Part shown: positions 6,404-14,704 of the stretch, one piece after another
How positions within the stretch are numbered: the first letter of the stretch is position 1
How the letters are laid out: each line of letters starts with the position of its first letter
Source: Nitrosopumilus zosterae
GTDB lineage: Archaea; Thermoproteota; Nitrososphaeria; Nitrososphaerales; Nitrosopumilaceae
Assembly (NCBI RefSeq): GCF_025998175.1
Contig: NZ_AP026695.1
Location: 248,001 to 312,000 of the forward strand
Length of the DNA: 64,000 nucleotides
Direction of reading: 5' to 3'
Notes under the pieces: generated by a model
Told to the model about the DNA's origin: nothing
The model's database searches: none
Seen by the model: the letters and a program-made list of their open reading frames with translations, nothing else
Translations under genes and position numbers: made by a program

Positions 6404-6880
6404 ATGACCAGTCAATATGTAATAATTGGAATTGCAGTCGGTGTTTTCATTGCTGGGATAGGGGTAGGATATGGTGTTTTACAAAGTACATCAACTCCCA
6501 ACTATATGCAGATGACACCTCAACAGATGCAACAAATGATGAATGATCCTAATATGATGAATCAATGGCATCAAACTATGATGAATGATCCTAATGCCAT
6601 GAATCAATGGATGGGTATGATGATAAATGACCCACAAGCCATGACACAGATGCACAATACGATGATGGATAATAATCAGCACATGAGTACCATGATGCAA
6701 CCAATGATGAACCACATGATGAATGATCCTGTAATGAGGGATCAGATGATGGGCATGATGATGAACAATCAGGGGATGATGAACCACATGATGAGTAATC
6801 AACAAATGATGAACATGATGGGAATGAACAACTCCATGATGATGGGTAACATGATGGGCAACAATATGATGATGCCTTAA
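6404..6880 (+). CDS. Membrane-anchored methionine-rich repeat protein
   Basis: The 158-residue protein has one N-terminal membrane anchor (about residues 6-26), and the rest is low-complexity Met/Asn/Gln sequence: about 48 Met in total, with imperfect repeats of NDPN-MM-NQW at the start and MM-NHMM later. There is no Cys and only a few His. Met-rich clusters are known from periplasmic copper-handling proteins, so extracytoplasmic Cu(I) binding near a copper enzyme locus is a reasonable guess. Compositional repetition alone could also make it a spacer or surface protein. The antisense frames here are His-rich only because ATG read backwards is CAT. Confidence 0.75.
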   Translation: MTSQYVIIGIAVGVFIAGIGVGYGVLQSTSTPNYMQMTPQQMQQMMNDPNMMNQWHQTMMNDPNAMNQWMGMMINDPQAMTQMHNTMMDNNQHMSTMMQPMMNHMMNDPVMRDQMMGMMMNNQGMMNHMMSNQQMMNMMGMNNSMMMGNMMGNNMMMP

Positions 6881-6966
6881 TCTTGACTTCTTTCACTACT
6901 TTTTCACAATCACCCCACACGTAAATGAAAATTAGTCTTTATACAATACCTGCATGCAAAAACACT

Positions 6967-7860
6967 ATGGGTAAAGGCTATTCCACTGAATCAATTAGAG
7001 AAAAACTGATTTCATCTTTGGAAGATTCTGTTACTGGAATGTCTGGAGTAGAGCTTTCTAAAAAAGTTGGAGTCAATAGAATTACCATGTCCAAATATCT
7101 CAAAGTTTTTGCAGCTGAAGGATTGCTTCGACAGAAAAATATTGGAAATGTTACCTTGTGGTTTTTAGAACCAGGTCAAGAATCTTTTAATTTCCCTGAT
7201 GATTATTTCAAAATATCTCCTATCTTCCTAGATTATTTAGTAAAGGGTACTGATGAGCAAACTCATTCTTTAATTCGGAATTGTTTACATTCGGGGGCAA
7301 CCACTGATCGTTTAATTCTTGAAGTAATTTTTCCTGCAATTGATTATGTGCAAAATTTGTATGATGCTGGAAAAATCGGAACTGCAGAACTTAGTCTCTT
7401 AAAAACTACCATTTCAAAATCATTTCAAATTTTTAATCAAATTCCGATAGTATCTGATCCAAAAAAGAATGTGGTAGTAATTGCAGCTGATTCACAAAGT
7501 ATCCTGATTTCAGAAGCTGCCTCTGCTGCATATCATTCAGATAGCTGGAAGGTTTCTCATCTGGGAGATATGTCTTTCGCAATTGATGTCTTGTTTGATT
7601 TAGATTTTCAAAAATTGATTGGAAAAATATGGAAACAAAAACCTGGAATGCTGTTAGTAGTTGTATTCTCAAATTCTGATGAAGGACTAAACTTTTTTGC
7701 AAATTCCATTAATCCAATTAAAGACAAATCTGGAAAACATATGAAATTAGCTCTTTGTGGTAAAATATCCAAAAAATCTAAAATTAACTCTGATCTTGTT
7801 TCTGAAAAACTTGATGATATTTTACAATGGTCTAAAACAGTTTCTCAAAATTTGAAATAA
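6967..7860 (+). CDS. HTH regulator with degenerate B12-binding-like domain
   Basis: The N-terminal winged helix-turn-helix (about residues 10-65; VELSKKVGVNRITMSKYLKV) is followed by a helical segment PAIDYVQNLYDAGKIGTAEL that resembles the cap domain of cobalamin-binding modules. A Rossmann-like domain then starts VVVIAADSQSIL and ends near LALCGKI. The layout matches B12-dependent sensors, but the DxHxxG cobalamin-ligating motif is absent, so the ligand may differ or be lost. I place the start at 6967 because a TATA box (CTTTATACAA, 6936-6945) lies 26 nt upstream; an in-frame ATG at 6925 lies before that box. It may regulate neighbouring genes. Confidence 0.7.
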   Translation: MGKGYSTESIREKLISSLEDSVTGMSGVELSKKVGVNRITMSKYLKVFAAEGLLRQKNIGNVTLWFLEPGQESFNFPDDYFKISPIFLDYLVKGTDEQTHSLIRNCLHSGATTDRLILEVIFPAIDYVQNLYDAGKIGTAELSLLKTTISKSFQIFNQIPIVSDPKKNVVVIAADSQSILISEAASAAYHSDSWKVSHLGDMSFAIDVLFDLDFQKLIGKIWKQKPGMLLVVVFSNSDEGLNFFANSINPIKDKSGKHMKLALCGKISKKSKINSDLVSEKLDDILQWSKTVSQNLK

Positions 7861-7867
7861 TGAAAAA

Positions 7868-7942
7868 TGGGCCCGATGTGATTCGAACACATGACCTTTC
7901 GATTATCAGTCGAACGCTCCAGCCAAGCTGAGCTACGAGCCC
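7868..7942 (-). tRNA. tRNA-Ile(GAT)
   Basis: A 75-nt cloverleaf without intron. Acceptor GGGCTCG/CGGGCCC, anticodon stem TTCGA/TCGAA with loop CTGATAA (anticodon GAT), T-arm ATGTG-TTCGAAT-CACAT. The discriminator is A. Confidence 0.95.
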
Positions 7943-7975
7943 ACGAACAAATCTCTAGGCAGCAGTCATTTAAGT

Positions 7976-8530
7976 TTAATTTTCTTTCCACTTGATTGAA
8001 CAGCCGATTGACGGATCAAAGTCATTTTCAATTTTTTCACCCGCCAACAGTTTTTGTATATTGTTGATCATTGTCTTTTCAGTGGCAGTATCATCTGGTT
8101 TCATGGCATTATCAATTCTTCCATGAAAAACTAGTTGTTTTTGACTATTGAATAGAAATGGGTCTGGAGTACACATTGCGCCATACTTCTTGGCAATTTC
8201 TTGAGTCTTATCTACTAAATAATCAAACTTGAATCCTTTTTCTTTTGCAGTCTCTTTCATAGCTTCAAAACTATCTTCTGGATAATCAGTAGAGTCATTA
8301 CTGTTAATTCCTATTATTGCAATTTCTTTTCCAAATTTTTCATACAGCTCATTTAATGCATCAGCTTTGGCTTTAACATATGGACAATGATTACACATGA
8401 AAATAACCAAAATTCCTTTGTAATTACTATAATCTGCCAATGAATGTTTTTTGTCATCAATTCCTAATAATTCAAAATCAGGCGCAATACTTCCTGTTTT
8501 TAGCTTTACTTGCGATTCTAAAAGTACCAT
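7976..8530 (-). CDS. Thioredoxin-fold redoxin (AhpC/TSA-like)
   Basis: A thioredoxin-family protein of 184 residues. GSIAPDFELLGIDDKKHSL is the typical start of peroxiredoxin/redoxin proteins, and CNHCPYVKA near residue 46 is a CxxC site of the PRX-like group. A cis-Pro-like region, YGAMCTPDPFLF, follows, and a further Cys sits near the end (IGCSIKW). It probably acts as a cytosolic thiol oxidoreductase; the substrate is unknown. I chose the ATG at 8530 rather than two codons upstream because a TATA-like ATTTTATTTG lies 26 nt away. Confidence 0.85.
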   Translation of the reverse strand: MVLLESQVKLKTGSIAPDFELLGIDDKKHSLADYSNYKGILVIFMCNHCPYVKAKADALNELYEKFGKEIAIIGINSNDSTDYPEDSFEAMKETAKEKGFKFDYLVDKTQEIAKKYGAMCTPDPFLFNSQKQLVFHGRIDNAMKPDDTATEKTMINNIQKLLAGEKIENDFDPSIGCSIKWKEN

Positions 8531-8610
8531 GAACAAACAATCCTGTTTTCAAATAAAATTCTTGCCAAGAAGACAACAATTAAAATCCACACAATAATCA
8601 GTCTCCCTGT

Positions 8611-8684
8611 GGGCCGGTAGTATAGCCTGGTAGTATACCCGCCTTGCACGCGGGGGGTCACGGATTCAAATTCCGTCCGGTCCA
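8611..8684 (+). tRNA. tRNA-Ala(TGC)
   Basis: Acceptor GGGCCGG/CCGGTCC contains the G3-U70 wobble pair that identifies alanine tRNAs. The anticodon stem is CCCGC/GCGGG with loop CTTGCAC (anticodon TGC), and the T-arm is ACGGA-TTCAAAT-TCCGT. No intron; the discriminator is A. Confidence 0.96.
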
Positions 8685-8730
8685 CTTCTTATTCATACGA
8701 TCAGTGCTGAATTTCAGACTGCTGGATGGA

Positions 8731-8738
8731 TTTAAATA
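8731..8738 (+). promoter_or_regulatory. TATA box of the 33-residue gene
   Basis: TTTAAATA is centred 26 nt before the ATG at 8761, a strong leaderless promoter arrangement. Confidence 0.6.
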
Positions 8739-8760
8739 GGATAAGTTTCCGTTTTTTCTT

Positions 8761-8862
8761 ATGACAAGTGCAGCAGACGCATGGCCGGTATTTATTCCAC
8801 TCATTGTCGGTTTGACTCCAGGTTTGATTTACTGGTTAGCAATTACCGCAAAGAGAAAATAA
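8761..8862 (+). CDS. 33-residue single-helix membrane protein
   Basis: A tiny protein starting MTSAADAWPVF, with one membrane helix (about residues 9-28) and a basic end (AKRK). The strong TATA box at the leaderless distance, the T-rich terminator after the stop (CTATTTTTTAATCTCTTTTT) and the positive-inside arrangement support a real gene. Single-helix subunits of respiratory complexes or transporters look like this, but no family can be named. Confidence 0.65.
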   Translation: MTSAADAWPVFIPLIVGLTPGLIYWLAITAKRK

Positions 8863-8995
8863 AATTACATCTATTTTTTAATCTCTTTTTATTATCTTTA
8901 TTTTTAGTGTAAACTGGGTGAACTGATGTTACCTTTCTTGTTCACTATATGTTATGTTTAATGAAATTAATCTCAAAAATCAATGAAATTAAGCA

Positions 8996-10060
8996 ATGAG
9001 ACTTTTTCTACGTTTATTTTTGATTCTGCTTTTAGTTCCTTTCTCATATGCATTTTCAGCAGAATCTACTGACACTGCACCTACACTAACTGTATCTCTT
9101 CTGAATAAAACTCCTTTTGTTTATCAGGATTCAGAGGGTTATGCGGTTGTTGTAGGTCTTGTTGAAAATAATGATCCATTATCTTCTGTAACAAATATTC
9201 GAATTCAAGTAAAGTTTTTTGACGATTATAATCCTAATCCTTTAGAGATAGTTCAAGGAAGTACAACACTTGAAGTAATTTCAGCAAATGGAAAATCTCC
9301 ATACTCTATTCGCTCTGAAACTCCAAATCCTAACATAACTCAGGCGTCAGTTTCCCTATTAGGATTTGATTCTTCAGTAGAAAAACAAAAGGGGTTATCC
9401 GTATATTCAAGTGATGTGTTTCTTGATTCATCTTTAAGATTTTCAGGAGTTTTGAAAAATACTGGAGCGCCAAATTCTGATACTAAAGTCTACCTTGCAT
9501 TCTATGATGGTTTTGAACCATCGCGAATTATTGCAGTTTCTACCATTGAACTTGGAGATGTAGAGCCTAATACTGAGGTACCTTTTGAAATAAATGAAAA
9601 AATTAATCCTAAATCCGTAGGATTTTTGCTTTTCGCAGAATCCAATATTTTCAATTCTAATTTTGTAGATGTAAAAATTCCTCCTCCTCAATTAATGACA
9701 AAATTAGTTTCAATTTCTAATGTTTCTGTAAAAGATACTAAAGGAAACAATCTATCTGAAATTAAACTGGGTTCTACTGTAAACATAGAAAGTCAAACTC
9801 TTGTGGAATTTTCTGAGAAAGAAATTCCTGCAGAAACTCCCTATACGTATTATGTACAAATCAAAGAATCTGGAGAACTTCCTTATGTCGAGTTTGTTGG
9901 CAAGTTTGATGGTCGATTCATTGGAAATGGGCCTCAGTCTCAATCCATAGATTGGATTCCTGAAAAGAAAGGATTGTTTTTCATTGAAACATTTGTTTGG
10001 GATAGAAATAATGTTCCAATATCAGACCAGGGACCATTCGTTCTAATTCTAGTAAACTAG
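8996..10060 (+). CDS. Secreted protein with Ig-like/CARDB-like repeats
   Basis: The 354-residue exported protein has a signal peptide (about 1-22, LILLLVPFSYAFSA). Three beta-rich modules of about 100 residues follow. The first two contain the pattern 'N..L/V..V...V.F.D......I......L..V.P......F/Y.I' typical of FxLYD or CARDB adhesion-type domains (YAVVVGLVENNDPL, FSGVLKNTGAPNS). There is no membrane anchor at the C-terminus. It is probably a cell-surface or pseudoperiplasmic protein; the ligand is unknown. Confidence 0.7.
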   Translation: MRLFLRLFLILLLVPFSYAFSAESTDTAPTLTVSLLNKTPFVYQDSEGYAVVVGLVENNDPLSSVTNIRIQVKFFDDYNPNPLEIVQGSTTLEVISANGKSPYSIRSETPNPNITQASVSLLGFDSSVEKQKGLSVYSSDVFLDSSLRFSGVLKNTGAPNSDTKVYLAFYDGFEPSRIIAVSTIELGDVEPNTEVPFEINEKINPKSVGFLLFAESNIFNSNFVDVKIPPPQLMTKLVSISNVSVKDTKGNNLSEIKLGSTVNIESQTLVEFSEKEIPAETPYTYYVQIKESGELPYVEFVGKFDGRFIGNGPQSQSIDWIPEKKGLFFIETFVWDRNNVPISDQGPFVLILVN

Positions 10061-10093
10061 TAGATTTATTTTAAAAGAATTTTAAACATATGC

Positions 10094-10570
10094 ATGTCAA
10101 AATATTCTCTTGTTGCAATGGGTGGTACTTTTGATATTATTCATAAAGGACATTTAACATTACTTTCAAATGCATTTGATATTTCTGACAAGGTAATAAT
10201 AGGACTCACCAGTGATGAGCTTGCAGAAAAAAAGAAAAAAACTCTAATTAATAAATATGAAAAACGACTTGAAAATTTAACTACACTTCTTTTAAAAAAA
10301 TACTCTCGTAGTTCTTTCCAGATTAGTAAATTGAATAATGATTTTGGACCTGCAGTGCTAGAAAAAGAAGTTGAAGCATTGGTTGTAAGTGATGAAACTA
10401 GTAATCAAGGAAATGTTTTAAATAAATTGAGAGAAGATATGAAACTTCCTCCTGTCCAAATTATCACTGTTCCAATGTTTTTGGCAAAAGATGGTAAAAG
10501 AATATCTACTACCAGAATAAAAAATTCTGAAATTGATGTTGAAGGAAACTTGCTTTCAATTGACAAGTAG
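10094..10570 (+). CDS. coaD: Pantetheine-phosphate adenylyltransferase, archaeal type
   Basis: A nucleotidyltransferase of the HxGH class that transfers AMP to 4'-phosphopantetheine in coenzyme A synthesis. GGTFDIIHKGH (residues 10-20) is the family signature, with the HKGH nucleotide-binding motif. ISTTRIKN (near 135-142) replaces the bacterial ISSTxIR motif. The length of 158 fits. Archaeal CoaD is distantly related to the eukaryotic domain rather than to bacterial CoaD. Confidence 0.88.
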   Translation: MSKYSLVAMGGTFDIIHKGHLTLLSNAFDISDKVIIGLTSDELAEKKKKTLINKYEKRLENLTTLLLKKYSRSSFQISKLNNDFGPAVLEKEVEALVVSDETSNQGNVLNKLREDMKLPPVQIITVPMFLAKDGKRISTTRIKNSEIDVEGNLLSIDK

Positions 10571-10622
10571 CTTGTCTAACTTTGAGTAATTGTGATAAAT
10601 CAAAATTTCTGAATTTTACTTC

Positions 10623-10952
10623 ATGGCAATCATTAATCACATGATGAAAAAAATTGATACCGATGTATCAAATCTCAAACAGGGATTACATCCACAAAAT
10701 CTCTCATATTGGTATGGTAAAATTATCAAGGAAACAATTGAAATGGCACCTCCATGGTTACAAGATAAAATCAAAGTCCATCAAGATCCTATACTTTCAA
10801 TGAAATTCAATTTAGATATTTCAAAACGTGCAGTCAGATACTTTATGATTGTAGTTGACAATAATTTAGATGAGATGCCTTATTCAACCAAACTTTATTT
10901 TCTCAAAGTTCAAGAAATACTGTCCACTGAAATGGATAAATCTTTAGTTTAA
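10623..10952 (+). CDS. Hypothetical helical protein
   Basis: The 109-residue protein appears mostly helical, with no membrane segment or metal site. The conserved-looking core is LSYWYGKIIKETIEMAPPWLQDKI and the tail is YFLKVQEILSTEMDKSL. It follows coaD by about 50 nt on the same strand. I do not recognise a family; in style it resembles small thaumarchaeal conserved proteins. Confidence 0.65.
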   Translation: MAIINHMMKKIDTDVSNLKQGLHPQNLSYWYGKIIKETIEMAPPWLQDKIKVHQDPILSMKFNLDISKRAVRYFMIVVDNNLDEMPYSTKLYFLKVQEILSTEMDKSLV

Positions 10953-11025
10953 TATGATTTTTTTATTTTAGGCACAAATTCAAGCTCTAAGTATCTATAA
11001 TCAATCAAACTTAATTTTGAATATA

Positions 11026-11730
11026 ATGGAACTTTACAAATCAAAGTATTCTGATAAAAAAGATTCACGGAGAACATCAAAACGAGAAAATAACCCTTCT
11101 CGCTCTTTTAGAAATTCTAGTAATGACAGAAGCTCAAGATATTCACGAGATGACAAAAGAGGAGAATCAACAACTGTAACATGTGCTGATTGTGGAACTG
11201 AATGTCAAATTCCATTTGTTCCAAGAACCAACAAACCTGTTTACTGCAGTGATTGTTTCAGACAAAACAAACCACAAGATTCCAATAATGATCGATATTC
11301 ACGAGATGACAGAAGCTCAAGATCTTACAATCATCAAGAATTCACTAGAACTGATTCTAGATCTAAAAAATCTAAAGGTGATAAATTCTTAAAAAAACAA
11401 GAGAGTTTCTATTCTGGTGGTTCAGAAAAATTCTATGCAACTCTAAAAGAAAAATTATTTGAAATTTTAGGTGGCAAGTCTTGCTCTAGTTGTGGATTTA
11501 AAGATGAAAGAGCTTTAGGAATCAGTCACATATTTGATGATTCTCCCGACAGTCTTGGACGTGGAGGGGCTGCTTCTTCATGGGGCAAATATATTTCTGA
11601 ACCTGAACTTGCTAAAAAGGATCTGAGAGTTCTTTGCTTGAACTGTAATGAAATAAGACAACCTGTATCAAAACCTAAAGAAAATTCTTCAAAATCTAAA
11701 CCTAAAAAGAGTAGATATTTTCCTAGATAA
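11026..11730 (+). CDS. Zinc-ribbon protein with HNH-like C-terminal domain
   Basis: The protein has 234 residues. A Ser/Arg/Asp-rich N-terminus (RSSRYSRDDKRGE) leads to a zinc ribbon with CADCG and YCSDCF. After another SR-like linker comes a C-terminal domain with CSSCGF, GISHIF and LRVLCLNCNEIR, a treble-clef/HNH-like metal-site arrangement. RS-rich linkers plus zinc ribbons suggest nucleic-acid binding, and nuclease activity is possible but not shown. The start is set at the ATG 11026; a TTG three codons upstream is in frame. Confidence 0.7.
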   Translation: MELYKSKYSDKKDSRRTSKRENNPSRSFRNSSNDRSSRYSRDDKRGESTTVTCADCGTECQIPFVPRTNKPVYCSDCFRQNKPQDSNNDRYSRDDRSSRSYNHQEFTRTDSRSKKSKGDKFLKKQESFYSGGSEKFYATLKEKLFEILGGKSCSSCGFKDERALGISHIFDDSPDSLGRGGAASSWGKYISEPELAKKDLRVLCLNCNEIRQPVSKPKENSSKSKPKKSRYFPR

Positions 11731-11791
11731 TCCTAAAATCATTATTGATAATTTATTAACACTTTAATTATAATTATTTTAGAATCATATC

Positions 11792-11875
11792 ATGAATGGC
11801 GATTTTAAAGCACTAGGAATTTCTTTGATAATCATGGTTGGCATAGTGGCACTATATACCGCGTTTGGCTCCTAG
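11792..11875 (+). CDS. 27-residue single-helix membrane protein
   Basis: A tiny frame (MNGDFKALGI...AFGS) made of a short polar start and one membrane helix (residues 8-25). AT-rich TATA-like sequence (TTAATTATAATTATTTTAGA) precedes it by about 20-30 nt. Its stop ends one base before the stop of the convergent gene. It is similar in style to the 33-residue gene at 8761. Support is moderate. Confidence 0.45.
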   Translation: MNGDFKALGISLIIMVGIVALYTAFGS

Positions 11876-11876
11876 A

Positions 11877-12158
11877 TTATTCTTTAACTATTTCTATAGT
11901 TAATCCATCAATTTTTGTAGAAATGATTTTGTGTTTTTTTTCAAGTACAGATTGAATAAAATCCGCAAATTTTTCAACACTCTCTTCATCTTTGAACATA
12001 ATACTGTGAGCTGATTTATCTTTCAATAAAATAACTAATTCATTTTTTATAATATTCAGAATTGATGTGATGTATGTCTCTTTTCCCTCTTTGATAAAAA
12101 TAAGACTGCCAAATTTTTGAACTTCATACTTATCATCAAATGTTATGCTGATTTTCAT
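11877..12158 (-). CDS. Hypothetical protein coupled to trpS
   Basis: The 93-residue protein has beta-alpha character (KISITFDDKYEVQKFG..., HSIMFKDEESVEKFADFIQS). Its start codon overlaps the trpS stop by four bases (ATGA-type coupling), so the two are cotranslated. No known family. A role connected to tRNA charging would be only a guess from coupling. Confidence 0.65.
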   Translation of the reverse strand: MKISITFDDKYEVQKFGSLIFIKEGKETYITSILNIIKNELVILLKDKSAHSIMFKDEESVEKFADFIQSVLEKKHKIISTKIDGLTIEIVKE

Positions 12159-13267
12159 TTATTCTCTAAAAGAAATTCATGTATCTTGTCTTTTGCTTTT
12201 TCTCTTTTTTCCTGATGAATTGATAGAAAATCATTAATTTTCTCAATTAAAATCGCTTTTAATTCTCCTGAAAGTAATTTTCCAGACTTATAATCCTCAT
12301 AAATCGCTTTTAATTTATTATCATCCGGTTCAAAAAATATTCTCAGATATTGATATGCGACATCAATATCTGGATTTCCACCAATCTTTCTATGTTGTTC
12401 AATATCTGGCTGGCCTCCAGAAAATGCATGCTTATTGATTTTCTTCTTTACTACATTTGGAGAATCAGTTGTGTATATTGTTCCATTATTATCTGACGCT
12501 GACATTTTACCACCTGGACCTTCTAATGAAGGAATCATTATGTTATGAATTAATGCTGGTTTTGGTTTTCCAATCTTTGGCGCAATATCTCGTGTTAATC
12601 TAAAGTGAGGATCCTGATCTACTCCTAATGGAATTAAAACTGGTTTATTCTCAATAAAACATGGTGCAGATTGTAAGGCTGTATAGAAAATCATTCCAAT
12701 ATTTGTTTCATTTGTAAATCCAAATGTTGCTTTTGTATTAGAAAAATTAATTTTTTTTGCAACTTGAGCTGCAATTGGATACAATGTTTGAATATTTTTT
12801 GTATTGATAATGATTTTTGTTTTATCTGATTTGAAACCTAACGCAATAAAATCAAGAGCGTTTTCATAAGCAAACTTATTCGTCTCCTCTAAAGTGAGAT
12901 TAGATTTTGAAAAAAATTTTTCGTCATCTGTAAGCTGAAAATACATGTTAGTATCAAATTTTTCTTGAAGCCATTTTGAAAAAACCCATGGAACCAGATG
13001 TCCAATATGCGTGTGACCTGAAGGACCCCTTCCAGTATATAGAAAGAATTTCTGTCCTTTCTGATAATCATCCAAAATTCTATTCATTTCTCTATGAGAG
13101 AAAAAAATACCTCGCCTGAGCATAAAATGATCCTCTCCAACTACAGTCCTGATTCTTCCTAGCAACTCTGATGAAATTCTTTCAGTTCCAAACTTCTTGA
13201 TTAATTTATCATAATCTATATCTCCTTCAACATGCCAAGGAGTCACAATAAAGTCGTCAGCTGACAT
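12155..13267 (-). CDS. trpS: Tryptophanyl-tRNA synthetase
   Basis: A class I aminoacyl-tRNA synthetase of the archaeal/eukaryotic type, 370 residues, which charges tRNA-Trp. The ATP-binding motifs are intact: HIGH at residues 87-90 (within GPSGHTHIGH) and KMSAS at 254-258. LTDDEKFF and GVDQDPHFRLTRD are typical TrpRS segments. The gene is divergent from pheS; both starts lie about 25-27 nt from one palindromic TTTAAA. Its substrate tRNA-Trp, with two introns, lies at 20.97 kb. Confidence 0.97.
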   Translation of the reverse strand: MSADDFIVTPWHVEGDIDYDKLIKKFGTERISSELLGRIRTVVGEDHFMLRRGIFFSHREMNRILDDYQKGQKFFLYTGRGPSGHTHIGHLVPWVFSKWLQEKFDTNMYFQLTDDEKFFSKSNLTLEETNKFAYENALDFIALGFKSDKTKIIINTKNIQTLYPIAAQVAKKINFSNTKATFGFTNETNIGMIFYTALQSAPCFIENKPVLIPLGVDQDPHFRLTRDIAPKIGKPKPALIHNIMIPSLEGPGGKMSASDNNGTIYTTDSPNVVKKKINKHAFSGGQPDIEQHRKIGGNPDIDVAYQYLRIFFEPDDNKLKAIYEDYKSGKLLSGELKAILIEKINDFLSIHQEKREKAKDKIHEFLLENK

Positions 13268-13288
13268 TCAATTTGACTTAGGTTAAGG

Positions 13289-13294
13289 TTTAAA
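13289..13294. promoter_or_regulatory. Palindromic TATA box shared by trpS and pheS
   Basis: TTTAAA reads the same on both strands. Its centre is about 24-25 nt from the trpS ATG on the left and 27-28 nt from the pheS TTG on the right, so one element could position TBP for both leaderless transcripts. No second TATA-like sequence is visible in the 51-nt gap. Confidence 0.5.
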
Positions 13295-13318
13295 AAGTCT
13301 TTTTCGAACTTTCTGCTG

Positions 13319-14704
13319 TTGTCACAAGTTTTTCATGAAATTGAAAAAAAAATTATCACTTCGTTAAAAGACAATCCAAAACAAACAATGGAAAAACTTG
13401 AGAAATCAACCAATCTTTCTTCTGATCAAATAAGACGTGGAGTTGAGTGGCTCAAACTAAAAGAATTGGCAAATGTAGTTGAATCAACAACTAGTATATT
13501 TTCACTTGGGAAAAATGGTCTTGAGGCATTTGAGAAAGGACTTCCTGAAAGAAGATTGCTAAACCTGTTAAAAGATGGTCCAAAAACAATGCAAGATCTA
13601 CAAAAGGAACTTGGTTCAATTTTTGGTCCTGCAATGGGTCTTGCAAGAAAAAATAATTGGATTGAAACTAATGAAAAAATATCTTTAAAACACTCTCCAA
13701 TAGAACTGCCAGGAGAGAAAACACTTAAAAAAATTGGAAATGGCAAACAACCAAAAAATGAAATTGATGTTGTTGATTTATCTAGTCTTTTGACAAGACC
13801 TGACTTTCTTATCGAAGATATTCAAAAATCAAAAGAAATCTCACTAACCAACCATGCAAAATCAATTGAGCTCTCAGAATCTATTGGTGCAATTGATGTA
13901 GAAGCCGAAGTTCCTCAGATTTTTGCTGCAAGGACTCATCCACTCAAAGACACCATTGATGAAATCCGTGAAATCTTTGTGACTCTGGGATTTTCTGAAA
14001 TTGTCGGTAGTATGTCTCAGTCTAGCTTTTGGAATTTTGATGCACTTTTTACACCACAGGATCACCCTGCCCGAGAATTACAAGATACATTCTATCTTGA
14101 TGTGGTCTCTGCAAAAAAGATTGGGACGCCTGAACAAATCAAAAATGTTTCAGCATCTCACAAGAAGAACTGGAGATATCTCTGGGATGTCAACGAAGCA
14201 AGAAAGATGGTTCTTCGAACCCACACAACATGTGTTACAATCAAACATCTGGCAGAAACAAAACCTGATGAAGCAAGAGTATTTTCAGTTGGTCGTGTAT
14301 TTAGAAACGAAAAGGTAAGCTATAAGCATCTTGTAGAATTTAATCAGATTGAAGGTGTTGTTGTTGGAAAAAATGCAACACTACGTGATTTGATGGGAAT
14401 TCAAAGAGAATTTTATAAAAGAATTGGAATTACAAAAATTAAATTCTGGCCAACATTTTTTCCATACACTGAACCATCGTTACAAACAATGGTGTATAAT
14501 GATAGGTTGGGAAAATGGGTTGAGTTATTTGGAATGGGAATCTTTAGACCTGAAGTTACAAAGCCCCTTGGAATAAACAAACCTGTCTTGGCATGGGGTG
14601 GTGGAATTGAGCGAATTGCTATGCTAAAGTATGGTCTAGATGATGTTCGTGAATTTTACAACAACAACCTAAACTGGTTAAGGAGTGTAAATAAATGCCA
14701 GTAG
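13319..14704 (+). CDS. pheS: Phenylalanyl-tRNA synthetase alpha subunit
   Basis: Class II catalytic subunit, 461 residues. Two winged-helix domains at the N-terminus (about residues 1-75 and 75-120) are typical of archaeal/eukaryotic PheS. The catalytic core follows with HPARELQDTFYL, motif 2 FRNE (GRVFRNEKVSYKH) and motif 3 GIERIAML near the end. The start is TTG, placed by its distance to the TATA box; the next in-frame ATG (residue 24) would remove part of the first winged helix. It overlaps pheT by 10 nt. Confidence 0.96.
   Translation: MSQVFHEIEKKIITSLKDNPKQTMEKLEKSTNLSSDQIRRGVEWLKLKELANVVESTTSIFSLGKNGLEAFEKGLPERRLLNLLKDGPKTMQDLQKELGSIFGPAMGLARKNNWIETNEKISLKHSPIELPGEKTLKKIGNGKQPKNEIDVVDLSSLLTRPDFLIEDIQKSKEISLTNHAKSIELSESIGAIDVEAEVPQIFAARTHPLKDTIDEIREIFVTLGFSEIVGSMSQSSFWNFDALFTPQDHPARELQDTFYLDVVSAKKIGTPEQIKNVSASHKKNWRYLWDVNEARKMVLRTHTTCVTIKHLAETKPDEARVFSVGRVFRNEKVSYKHLVEFNQIEGVVVGKNATLRDLMGIQREFYKRIGITKIKFWPTFFPYTEPSLQTMVYNDRLGKWVELFGMGIFRPEVTKPLGINKPVLAWGGGIERIAMLKYGLDDVREFYNNNLNWLRSVNKCQ

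Noticed and set aside
6491-6920. Two antisense frames rich in His/Ser-Cys opposite the Met-rich gene
   Set aside because: They are read-through of ATG/AAT-rich coding DNA on the other strand (CAT for ATG gives His). No promoter or family similarity.
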